Position numbers and translations under genes: made by a program
The notes under the pieces: generated by a model
Databases searched by the model: none
Seen by the model: only the letters and a program-made list of their open reading frames with translations
What the model was told of the DNA's origin: nothing
Part shown: in pieces, positions 12,834-23,804 of the stretch
Position numbering within the stretch: the first letter of the stretch is position 1
Layout of the letters: every line of letters starts with the position of its first letter
From: Sophora flavescens
Taxonomy: Eukaryota; Streptophyta; Magnoliopsida; Fabales; Fabaceae
Direction: 5' to 3'
NCBI GenBank assembly: GCA_030762895.1
Contig: CM061062.1
Location: 133,159,104 to 133,223,103, forward strand
Length of the DNA stretch: 64,000 nt

Positions 12834-13612
12834 TTAGTGGTATCAGAGCTGGTCCGTCTTTCGGGAATGTTGGGGAATAGGTTTGTTGTGTTGATGTTGT
12901 TTTTCTTTGATTAGGACTTGTTTGAATTACTTATTAGAAGTAATGTATGTTAACACATAAGTATACATTTCAGTTTCTGGTTGCCGTCTGACTTAGTTGT
13001 CTTGTAGGTCAGTTATGGAACCAGGAATTGGACAAGGTCTTGGAAGTGATCAGTCCTGATTTTGGGGTCAGATCAGTTCTTTTCCAACGATTGTGAATTG
13101 TTTTCACAGTTCAAATGTTGTACCAATTATTATGGAATTTTATTTTTTTTAACTATCCTATTATTGTTCGGGATAGACATTTTCTTGATAAAAGAAGTTT
13201 CTAGATGAAACTTAGTCTAGTCAGTTTTACTTTTTGTGAAAGTGATCCAGTCTAGATTTTTGTCGGACTGTTGTTATTTTTAAATTGTCATTTATGAATC
13301 CCATATTCAAAGAATTAATCCTCTTAAGGTTAGGAGCTATTCATTTTGTGATTTCCTAATTCCTTGGGAGTTCTAGTGAAAGAAGGAACTTTATTAGAGT
13401 CATGGTTGTAAATATGTATTAGCTATGCATTTTTGCACTCACGAACCTATTAAAAAATCTTTTTACATACTGAGCATTCATGTATTCTTTTTAGATCGAC
13501 AAAGTTTTTCTATATACTTTCTTGTGAAAGTAAAACCTTGGCATTAAGAAAATCCTGTCTAGTTTGGAGTCATGAAATTTCGAGAACGAAATTTTTTTTA
13601 GTGGGGTAGTAA
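12834..13612 (+). other. Internal region of element B: PBS, aborted gag and non-coding filler
   Basis: The PBS TGGTATCAGAGC is at 12838-12849. The gag start at 13015, after the usual TTGTAG/GTCAGTT, stops after 14 codons (13057-13059). A short piece at 13151-13188 matches the protease region (codons like CPIIVRDRHFL). From about 13190 to 13560 there is no gag-pol reading frame, but the sequence matches element D at about 22780-23060. A polypurine tract (TAGTGGGGTAG) precedes the 3' LTR. Confidence 0.8.
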
Positions 13613-16600
13613 TGTAACACCCCGATTTTTCCGCTTTCTAAGATCGGTATAAATATAAATAAACGTTTATATTTTTATCTGAAACTTAGAAAATGATTTT
13701 GGGAAAACCAAAGTAATATTCATATCATACTTATTTTTATAAGTATACGGTGAAATTTTTGGTTGAAAATTCAGATGGAACCCGGTCTGCGTTTTCGCTG
13801 ACAGTAAGGTTTTACTGATCAGAAAACCTAATTTTGACCCAAGAACGAAATGAATAGATTTTATATCTCATTTCCAACGATACAGGTTATTTTGAAATTT
13901 TTTTAAATAAATAGGTTATTATACTTGATTCGGACGTAAAACCCTAAATCGGGTAATCGACGGAGTCGAGAATGGACGTGCAGAGACAAATTTCGACCTC
14001 AGATGCTGATACATAGAGCCAACTAGGATGGCGAGTCATATGGATGAGTCATCCATGTCATGATGACAATTAAACAAATATCTAGATATTTCTTCAAGTT
14101 AGTGTAAAGACCATTTTGTCCTTTGACCATTTTATCCTTTAACTTCCATTGAAATGCCAAGTTTGCCCAACAATTTGTGGACACAAATCAACCACATAAC
14201 CAACCACTCCTAACCACATGTTTTTCATGGTGGTTTTTTTTTTGGAAATTACCATTTTAATTTGTCCTTAATGTTGGATTTTATCACAAAAGTGCCATTT
14301 TGTAAGATTACTCCTTTGTCCCTAAAAATTTATGTTTGGACCCTTATACCCTTCAAAAACATGACCAAACCCTCCCAAGTGAGCCCATTTCACTTCAGTA
14401 AAAGTCCATCTTCATCTTCTTCATCAACTTTGTCATTTTCCCATAAAAACTCCTAAGTTACATAGCTTGATTTTGTGAAGAAAGTGTTGGATTCTTTGCC
14501 CATTTCTCAATTCCAAGAGGTAATCCTTGCTCTTCATCATCATTAAGAATCTTGTTCTTCAATTCCTTTCTTTATTTAAGACCTTAATCATCTTTCCAAT
14601 TTCTAGATCTAGAAAGTTTGAAATTCTCTAGAAAATCATAGAAAAATCCTAAAAATAGGAAACCAATTTCTATGAGTTAGTTATCATCTCTACTATCATA
14701 ATCAAAGAGATTGATGCAAACAAAATTTTCCTCCCCATTTAACCCTCCAAGGCCGAACCCTACTTGTGTGGGTGTAGGAGGTTTTTCTTATTTTTCTTAG
14801 AAAGTGAATTTGTATATGATCTTTCTAGTATGTAAGTATGTTGAATCCAAGTTGTTATGTTCAAATAAAATCCCTAGCTCACGTTTCTATTAAAGGCCGA
14901 AACTGAGTTTTAAAAGGAATTGGAGTATTTGATTTCAATTCTTTGTGTTAAACCATTAAACCTATGTCTTAAGTATTACGGATCATTAATCCAAAGACTA
15001 AGGCAATTTTAGAAAAAATTTAGTCACCATACCCTAGCATGGCCATGACTTACCTATAGAGGATAGGTGATTTTATTTCCTTGGTTTTTATTGATAATTA
15101 TGTTATGTGGTTTGTTGAAGGAGATTGTGTGTGAATCGTGTACGTGTGCTGTCAAGAAACTGGAGTGTCGGCGGACGGGTATCGTAAGGAAAGATCTTAA
15201 AGAGGTATGGGGAGCTGACCTGAGGGATTTTTCCTAATAACTATATGTGATTAGTGTGTGGTCTGTATTATTGATTTGTGGTTGTGGTGATTGTTTAATT
15301 TTGTTCAAGTTGTTTAAGTTGTGTTATTTTTACCTCTGATGGTTGATTTGCTTTAAATTGTTTATCTGCAATTATATTATAATATGTTGTGATTCATGAT
15401 CTGCCTGGGAATATTTCTGTGATATCGTTGTATGAGAAGCCTGACAGTGGTCAGTGCCCAATCAATTAATTTGATAAAAGATTTAAGAAGATTTATAAAT
15501 TATATTCAATATTAACGGAATATTTATTTGGGAAAAATAAGAAATGTTGGAAAATATTATTATTTTAATGATTTAATAGCGTAAGTGTGTTTTGAGTCAT
15601 AGTGAGGACGTAACCGTGAAAATATTTTTGTACTGCTAGTTTATACGTAGGAAAGTTCTAAATATTAGAAAATGTTATTTTAAGAAAATAAGTTTTAAAA
15701 ATAATTTTATTATGGTGTTGAAAAAATTATTTTACTAGAAGAGTCATAATTGGTCTTAAAACGTTTCTAAAACGCCAAACGTCGGACAATTCTGATAATA
15801 TTTATGGTAGGATTATTAAAAACAATAATATTAGTTAAAATAGAGAATTTGTATCAAAGTAATATTTTCAAGTTCAAAATATTGATTTTATGAAAGAAAA
15901 TGAATTTCAAGTGATTTTGATGATTTTGTAAAACGAATTTCCAACGTAAACGTATTTCCGTAAAATTGTTTTATACACCGGGTTATTTCCGACAACTTGG
16001 ATAAGTTTCGGAAGTTTTGTTTTGATTTTGTGTTTCACCGAACGAAAACAGTGTTAACGTAAACCTAGTATCCGAGACGTTGTGATGCTGGCGTTCTTAA
16101 TTACAAGCACGAAGCTCTTTGATCCGTGTTACATTGTTACATGTTGTACCGTTGTTACACATTGTGATGATCGTTGTTAACAGAGAATATTGTTTTTTTA
16201 TTTCATCACCACGAACCTAAGACTGATTGCTAGGTCTAAGGTTTTGTGATTGAACATTCGGACTTCGTGTCCTGTGTTAGTGTTGAGAAATCTATCAAGT
16301 TAAAAATTATGAATAGTTGTAAGACATCTTGAGCATCGACAAAAGAAGAATGAACACAAAGAAAAATAACGAGAACAAAATGTTTTATATGCATGCATGG
16401 GAAGACGTGTCACGTCCTATGTCTAATACCTTAATGATAGGGTATTCGGGCTACGTTGTTGTCACGTCCTATGTCTGATACCTTAATGATAGGGTTGTTG
16501 CCACGTCCTATGTCTAATACCTTATTGATTGGGTATTCGGGCTACGTTGTGCCTAATTTACCTTGCAATTGAGCGTGATCAACTCATTTATTTGGTGTTG

Positions 16601-16758
16601 GGATCTCCGGAGATTAGGTACTAAATTAGATCCTGAATATTGAAGTGTTCATGCATTTTTCCAAAATTCTATGATCGGGTATGAAACCCAGTGACAGACT
16701 ATTTGTTTATTTATGGAAATGTATATGTATATATGTTTACTTTTGTGTCGCTCATGCG
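13613..16758 (+). repeat. Element B 3' LTR, truncated at element C
   Basis: It starts TGTAACACCCCGA and follows the 5' LTR closely to GTCGCTCATGCG, matching 5' LTR position 12296. The last roughly 540 bases of the LTR are missing, and integrase sequence of element C starts directly after. Confidence 0.88.
16411..16550 (+). repeat. 52-base tandem repeat in element B 3' LTR (three copies)
   Basis: Copies start at 16411, 16463 and 16502. The middle one is shortened after GATAGGG. This is one copy more than in the 5' LTR. Confidence 0.85.
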
Positions 16759-18212
16759 CTCATGAATATTTGTTCATCCCAACTGCCAACATGTTCCAAC
16801 ACATAGGCTCTTAAAAGATCCTCCAATGATTGAATTGTTCTCTCAGACTGTCCATCCGTCTGAGGATGATAAGAAGAACTCATCATCAACTTTGTTCCCA
16901 ATGCATCGTGTAACTGTCTCCAAAATCTAGATGTAAATATGGGATCTCGATCGGAGACAATACTCGACGGCACACCATGCAACCTCACTACTTCCTTGAT
17001 GTAGATCTGGGTCAACCTTTCAAGACTATAACTCTCACCAATAGGTAAGAAGTGAGCACACTTCGTCAACCTATCAATGATAACCCAAATCGCATCAAAC
17101 CTCTTCGGAGTTCGTGGTAATCCAACCACAAAGTCCATCGCTATGCTATCCTACTTCCACTCTGGGATATCCAATGATTGCAACAACCCTGCGGGCTTTT
17201 GATGCTCTATCTTAGCTTTCTGACACACCAAACAAGATAGAACATACTCCGCCACTTCTTTCTTCATCTTTGGCCACCAAAACATCTTCTTCAAGTCTTG
17301 GTACATCTTGGTGGCTCCTGGGTGGAAACTCAGCTTACTTTTATGTGCCTCCTCTAAGATCATCTTCCTAATCTCTAAGTCCTCTGGCACACATATCCGA
17401 TCCTTAAACCTTAACACTCCATCTGATCCTCTCCTAAACTCTGAAACCTTACCCTCATCTATACCTCAGTTCACATCCACCAAATATTCATCCTGACCCT
17501 GCTTAACCTTAAGGTCTCTCAAAAACTCACTACTGATGGTGATCATACCTAAGCATATTCTATCCTCAATCAAATCCATACCTAGGTTCAAATCTCTAAA
17601 CTGTTCATGCAACTCCATCTCTTTCACCATCATTGCGGATACGTGCAAGGATTTCCGACTTAGTGGATCCGCCACAACATTAGCCTTCCCTGGATGGTAT
17701 TGAAGATCAAACTCATAGTCCTTAATGAATTCCATCCATCTACGTTGCCTCATGTTAGTTCCTTATGACCAAACAAATGCTTTAAACTCTTGTGATCACT
17801 GAACACATTAAACTTAGCTCCATAGAGATAATGTCGCCATATCTTCAATGCGAACACTATGGCTGCTAACTCCATATCATGGGTTGGGTAATTCCTTTCA
17901 CGAACCCTCAATTTTCGAGAAGCATAAGCCACAACTCTTCCCTCTTGCATCAAAACACAACCCAATCCTTGATATGATGCATCACAGTACACGTCAAACT
18001 GTCCTAATGGATCTAGTAACGTCAACACAGGAGATGTAGTCAACTTCTCCTTTAGCTTCTGAAAGCTCTCTTCACACTTCTCTGTCCAAACAAACGTCGT
18101 ACCTTTTCTCGTTAACTGCATCATAGGCAACGCAATCTTCGAGAAAACCTTGATGAACCTCCTGTAATACCCGGCCAATCGTAGGAAACTCATCACCTCA
18201 CTCACTGACTTA
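16759..18212 (-). pseudogene. pol: pol 3' part (RT end, RNase H, integrase) of element C
   Basis: Reading begins at the end of RT (RPKSVSEVMSFLRLAGYYRR), then RNase H (YCDASYQGLG, DMELAAIV, SDHKSLKHL, and VVADPLSRK with Pro for the usual Ala). A frameshift lies near 17755 after HKELT. A stop falls near 17466, before integrase, and another near 17152. Integrase shows the HHCC region (HPGATKMYQDL...CLVCQK) and the D, D and E of the core (MDFVVG, SDRDP, GQSERT). It is cut after GSWDE, so the C-terminal domain is missing. The RT catalytic core is absent. Confidence 0.9.
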
Positions 18213-18824
18213 GGCCTCGAATTTGTCCGCGTAATCACCAACAGACCTGTCTCCCTGCTGGAGACTCATGAACTCTCTCTCCTTCTTGCGTCTGGCTAAC
18301 CGCAAGAAGTACTTCTCAAAGAAACACTCTCTGAATAGGTCCCAACTGATCAGTCTGTCCTCAGCCTCTAGAAATCTCCTCTTGCCTTTCCACCATGACT
18401 CAGCCCCTCCGGTCATCATGAAGGTGGCATAGGTCACCTTCCTATCATCTTTGCATCTCATGGTATCAAAGATCTTCTCGAGCTCCTGAATCCAGCACTC
18501 TGCTCACTCTGGATCATACTCTCCACCAAACTGTGGTGGCTCACCTTTGAGAAAGGTAGCCAATCCTGCATCCTCTGCCTAGGTGGCTCTCCTCCTATCC
18601 TGTCGCTCCTATAATTCTGCCTCTCTCTGTACCCTCTGAGCATTCTGCTGCGCCTGCTGCAACAGAACGGATGCTAACTTGTGGATAGTCCAAAGATTCT
18701 CGACGGACTCTCCTCCACCTCCAATCCCTGCCTCTGGCTAATGAGGCTCATCCTCTACACCCTCTATCGCTCTACCACCACCACGTCTGCCATGTCCTCG
18801 ACCTCGACCTCGGCCTCGAGCCAT
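18213..18824 (-). pseudogene. gag: gag 5' part of element C, fused by deletion to RT
   Basis: It starts at 18824 with an Arg/Gly repeat (MARGRGRGRG) on the - strand. A stop follows about 22 codons later, and the capsid core is readable (GGAESWWKGKRRFLEAEDR, then RSVGDYADKFE). At about 18215 the sequence jumps from KFE to the RPKS near the end of RT. The rest of capsid, nucleocapsid, protease and the RT core are deleted. Confidence 0.87.
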
Positions 18825-19027
18825 GATCCTATTAAAAGAAATCATTAGCCTACATCAATATGACATATAATACTACATAAAACTGGAATATAAATACTAC
18901 ATGTCATAGAGATGTTGCTTCAGACTCACTACCCAACTTCTAAGCATAGTTGTTATCCGATGTGGATTCAACTAAATGGCCAGTTCAACCTAATCACAGT
19001 GCTCATAGTCCGTTTCAGAACCGAACT

Positions 19028-19039
19028 GCTCTGATACCA
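19028..19039 (-). other. Primer binding site of element C
   Basis: The + strand reads GCTCTGATACCA, which is TGGTATCAGAGC on the - strand, five bases from the LTR end at 19045. It matches initiator Met-tRNA. Confidence 0.92.
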
Positions 19040-19546
19040 CCAAATGAGACGCCCCGACGTCCCATTAAAGAAAACCCAAAATATTAAGACCTAATTTTGT
19101 TATTATCGTTAAGCTGATATATTAAAACAGTGGAAAAATAAAAACTTAAAACATACACAACATATATACATACATACATAATATATACACATCAAGACCT
19201 GATAAAGTACAGTAGAGGGAATCCCATCAGTCGGATCCCAAAATGTACATACTGATAATCAAACAGAAAATGAAAACAACATCCCAAAAAGACAAGTCGC
19301 ACTGGCCATAGACTCTGTACTCAACTATGAGGATCCACTGTTCGTCCTCAAACATCTGGCTCATACGAGGTCCCATCAAGCTCCTCCATAGCTGGCTCCC
19401 CCGTAGGATCTTCTCATCACGATCACAAAAAAAAAAATGCAATATAGAGAAGACAGGGATAAGAAACCATATAACATCAAACGTGGAAAGGGTTTAGCCA
19501 CATTTAATTAAATAATGGCACACTAAACATACGTCTCCAAGGTATG

Positions 19547-19548
<2 letters not shown>

Positions 19549-19642
<94 letters not shown>
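19549..19642. repeat. (TA)n microsatellite
   Basis: An uninterrupted TA run of about 94 bases within the element C LTR. Confidence 0.97.
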
Positions 19643-19643
<1 letters not shown>

Positions 19644-20438
19644 CACAATCATCCTCAATCCACATTTAGGATCTTTCCTCTATCCTCCATCATGATGCAA
19701 TGCACATGCTGTATGAATAATCTCGTCAGGTATCGACCATATCCGGATATCACATCAATATAATCGACACGTCCCAGAGTTCCTGGCACACACCCTCGTC
19801 CTCAGATGGAGGGTGCCCACGCAAAGCAATGACACTATAGCTACACAACCCGGTGCACACCTCTGACCCACAATCCAGGATGCTCATGCAACGCATGAAC
19901 TATAGCTGCGAACAAAATGAAATCATCTCTGGACGTCCACCGTTAGCCTATCCCCGGGAATTCTCCCTCCGAGGCATAGACCCCACTCGACCATGTTTCA
20001 GGTCCCTCATATCATAGACCATGTTTCAGGTCACCCCCTAGTGCCCTAACCGCTCATCATAATCTCATAGATAACCTCAAAATAATCTCATCTCATCAAG
20101 CTCAGCCTCATATCACGATAATCATCTCGGTTAGGCACTGCTATCACATATTGTATGCAATCCCGAAATACATCCTTGTGTCGCAACATAACTTACGATT
20201 TACTCAATCCTCTAAGCACAATCATAACACTCATCATATAATCATAATCATTGTCATGTTATCCAAAATCATCATCATATATCATCATGTCATAATATCA
20301 TTTCCAAATAATAAATACCAAAATATAATAATAATAAGTATAAACACTTTCAAAAATAATTACAACACTCATGATATCATATATCAAGTACCATGTTCAA
20401 ATCAACCAGTCAAACAAGTAATCATCACGTAATAAAAT

Positions 20439-20444
20439 TATATA

Positions 20445-20488
<44 letters not shown>
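20439..20488. repeat. (TA)n microsatellite
   Basis: A TA run of about 50 bases with one G interruption at 20450, also in the element C LTR. Confidence 0.95.
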
Positions 20489-20489
<1 letters not shown>

Positions 20490-21989
20490 CGTAACGACGA
20501 TAAACGCACAATTTCTATATCATCATCGGTACCACTGAGTAGTTCCCAATGTGGTATAGACATTGTTCGTTACTCGCTCTCGTGTAGGATTTGGGTTGCC
20601 CTACGCCATTATCTAATTAAATGTAACCGCACTGTTTCCGATGTTAAATAGTTTCTTTCCCCCACCTGGAGAGTCGCGCGCTACACGAAACGAACTAAAA
20701 CGAAGCATCCTCGAAACTCCTCGATTCTGCCTCACCTAGAAATAGGGTCTCCGAGGCTCAAAATCCACCTACGAATCACATTGTAAAAGGCACTTTGTAA
20801 GGAACTCAAAATTGGCAACAAATACTACCAGATCCGCCACTGATTTGGACTCATATCAGAATCCAGACATTTTTTTACAAAATTGAATGGTGATATTAAA
20901 TAAATACCTTCCCTTTACCTTCTCCAAAATTTTCAGCTTAATCCAACAATCGATGATCCAGGGATGAACCTCGCAAGATGACTGGTCTGGAGCTACCCGA
21001 GTTGAACTCAACTCCAACTTCTAGGCTGAATAACTCACACTCTGGGAAAGGTACAGAATTTCCAACCGTTAGATATGAATAAATACTAGTTTAGAAACTC
21101 CATGTCAACTTTGGACACAATCCAACGGAGGATGAAGGTTTGGTGATGATTTCTCTGAAACTGCTCCAGCTCCTAAAGCTCTCAACAATGGTGTTTTGGG
21201 CTCATGGATAGTGTAGTTTTCCTCTCTCACTCACTCTATTTCTCCCTATAGCTTTCTCTTTTCCTCTCTCTATCTTTCCCTCTCTGTCTCTCTGGGTTTT
21301 GCTCTGAAAATGCCAACAGAAATGCTTCAAATGAGGGGTGAAACCCCTCTTTTTTTTTTTCTTCAGCTGGGCACGGGCGCTCAGCGCCCTTTCACCAGTG
21401 CTCAGCGTTGGGCATGCATTTAGGGGCCCTGCATGAGCGCATCATCCTCCAAGTGTCGGTGTGCGTGGCAGCGCTTCTAGCGCTCAGCACGCATTTCTAG
21501 CACTCAGCTCTGGCCTCTGACCAGCACCGTTGACTTCGCGCATTTCTTCGCGTTTTGAGCTCGTTTGAAGTCCGATTGACCTCAAATTTGAGATATAGGA
21601 TCATCAAGACCTAATAAACGACCTCAAACCATCAAAAGCTCTGAATCTCAACCCTAACTCCAAATTTCTTGTTTCACACTCATACGTCTTAAAGACAATA
21701 ATCGGGGAAAACCCTAAGTTGTTTTCACGTTCAAACTCACTCGAGATGACTTCGTACGTTCCGTTCAAAGGTTCCTAGACCTCAAACAACATCTTAAATA
21801 TTTAGTCCAAGCCTTAAACCTAATCCTCTTACTTAAACAAAACATAAAATTACGGATGTTACACGCACCAGTAGGTGTGTTTTGATGGATCCCAATCTGG
21901 ACGAGACCTTATGAGAACTTATGATTAGCAAATGGTACGTTGGTTCATGTTGACATATTTGTTTATCCTTTTGGTATGGTGTCAGACAT

Positions 21990-23800
21990 TTGAATGAAGT
22001 ACCCGTTGTGGAAGATTTTCTGGGAGTATTCCCTTATAATGTTCCAGGTTTGTCCCTGCAAAGGATGTGAGTTCGATTGACCTAGTTCCTAGATTCAATC
22101 GGATCTCCATCGCCTCGTGTAGGATATCGTCTCTAAAGTTAGTCGAGTTAGATGACTTGAATTAAAAGGAAGATTGATGTCAAAACCGTTTGGGGACCAA
22201 GTGTGTCCCGAGGGGAGCGTCAGTGTTGCTCATAAGGATGAAGCATCACTTTTATGAAAGTGACCACAGACGGTGACAAAAAGTCCGTAGTTGTTAGGCT
22301 AACGGGCTATTTTCAAAGTCTCATTGAGGAAATATCTAAGATTTTGGAGCCGTTGACTTACCTTACGGGGAAAGACCAACTCTTCGCATGACTGAAAGAT
22401 GGGCCAAGTCATCGGTTATCATATGCTGTTCAGAGAAGAATGCGGTAGACAACAACAAACCGGAGGAAGCGTGTTTAGAAAGACCTTCATGCTTATTCGA
22501 GGTCGTGCCACGCCAATCCGAAACTTCACTTTTAGAATGAGTGTCTCATGTTTAAGAAGACTCTTCACTATACTTTTTGATTCTTTACTAAGGTGTCAGT
22601 TAACATTTGTTATTCGAGTCCTTATGGTTGTATTAAACAATCGTAGTGAATCAAGTTTGCGTGTGTCAGACAAAACTTTTCGGAGTTTGATTTGAAATCT
22701 GTCAGACTCCTAAATTGGTTATAACTATTTCTCGAGTTATGACCCAAATAATTTCTTAGTAACAAAAGCTTCTTGATTAAGCTCATGCTAGTCACTTTTA
22801 CTTTTGGTAAATATGACTCAGTCCAATTTTGTCGGACTAATTCCCTTCGAAATCATACTTTGACGAACGTCTTGTAGTACATTGAATACTCTTAGAGTTA
22901 AAACTATCCAAGGAAATTCTAATGGAAGGAGTAACTTTATTAGATTCATGTTTGTAAATGTGTATTGGCCATGATTTTTACATCCACAAACCTAATTGAA
23001 GAATCTTTTTTCCATACTCGATGTTCATGTATCTTTCAAATTGATGAAATTCTTCTCTAAACCTTTGTGAAAATGAAATCAAGGAACTTCTTGTCTTGAA
23101 AATTTCTTTCTATAATCTCCAAGGACATGCCTTATTGTAGTTCGAAAGTATTTATCATCCTTAATCAATTTTACCCTACGTATTCTTCCGAATGTCATTG
23201 ACATGTAACCTACCTTATGAGTCATGAGGATGGGTATCTGATTCATATCAGGAGGTCAGAGTTAGTCGAGTACAGTGAAAGAGAGATAACTTGACGCTCG
23301 AGACATTCCTTTTCAAGAAGTTAGTGTTGCGATGGATTTTGTTTTGAGCTCACCGAAGGGCCGCTAAGAGATTCATTTTGTTTTGAGTGACCGTGGACAA
23401 ACTGATGAAGTTAACATCATTTTTATCGTCAAAGTTCACTATGCAGTGGACAAACTAACCAACATGGGTTTCATAGGACTGACCAGACTCAATGGAATAA
23501 CTTCAAATTTCATTTCAAAGTGAGGAACCGAAGTTTACCAATGTTGAGGGTTGAGCTGAGATTGATTTCAGCGGACCACTTTCGACTCGAGTGGACGAGT
23601 GATAGAAATAATAGGACCTTAGGAAGTTAGTTTGGGAGTAAGGGTAATATTTGGCTACGATCATCTTGTTAGTTGGATGGATAACTGATGAAAGTTTTGT
23701 TGAGGTATAGTTATGGCTAGTAAGATGTGAATCTTTAAGATCAATAACAGCAAGTGAGGTAATTAGTAAAACTCAAATGTTGATCGAGGGAGAATACCGT
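21990..23800 (+). pseudogene. pol: Decayed pol remnants of element D
   Basis: Near 22000 the reading NEVPVVEDFLGVFPYNVPGL matches the linker before RT in the other elements, followed by scraps of the RT start. Near 23330-23460 an integrase scrap is seen (MDFVLSSPKG, VKVHYAVDKLTN). Stops and frameshifts occur every few dozen codons. Between these, about 22780-23060, the sequence does not read as pol but matches the filler of element B. Confidence 0.65.
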
Positions 23801-23804
23801 TAAG

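Larger units (their letters stand above)
9168..16758 (+). mobile_element. Element B: non-autonomous LTR retrotransposon related to Tekay type
   Basis: Two long LTRs (9168-12833 and 13613-16758, the second truncated) flank an internal region of only about 780 bases. That region has a PBS, a gag start that stops after 14 codons, a scrap of protease-region sequence and a polypurine tract. It could move only with proteins supplied in trans. It sits in the 3' LTR of element A, and its own 3' LTR is cut by element C. The LTRs are very similar to each other, so the insertion is younger than element A's. Confidence 0.88.
16759..21863 (-). mobile_element. Element C: truncated Ty3/Gypsy chromovirus on the - strand
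   Basis: Read on the - strand it runs 5' LTR (21863-19045), PBS, gag, a large internal deletion, RNase H and integrase, and then ends inside integrase at the junction with element B's LTR. The 3' LTR is absent. Its LTR and protein sequences differ from A, B, D, E and F, so it is a separate lineage. No target duplication can be read because both flanks have been cut. Confidence 0.88.
19045..21863 (-). repeat. Element C 5' LTR
   Basis: On the - strand it runs from TGTAACATCC (21863) to GGGGCGTCTCA (19045), 2819 bases with TG...CA ends. It contains two (TA)n runs, GC-richer stretches around 21360-21540 and a pyrimidine-rich block near 21220-21300. I found no convincing ORF like the one in the A/E/F LTRs; only a short stretch near 19380 (SYEPDV) is readable. 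Confidence 0.85.
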
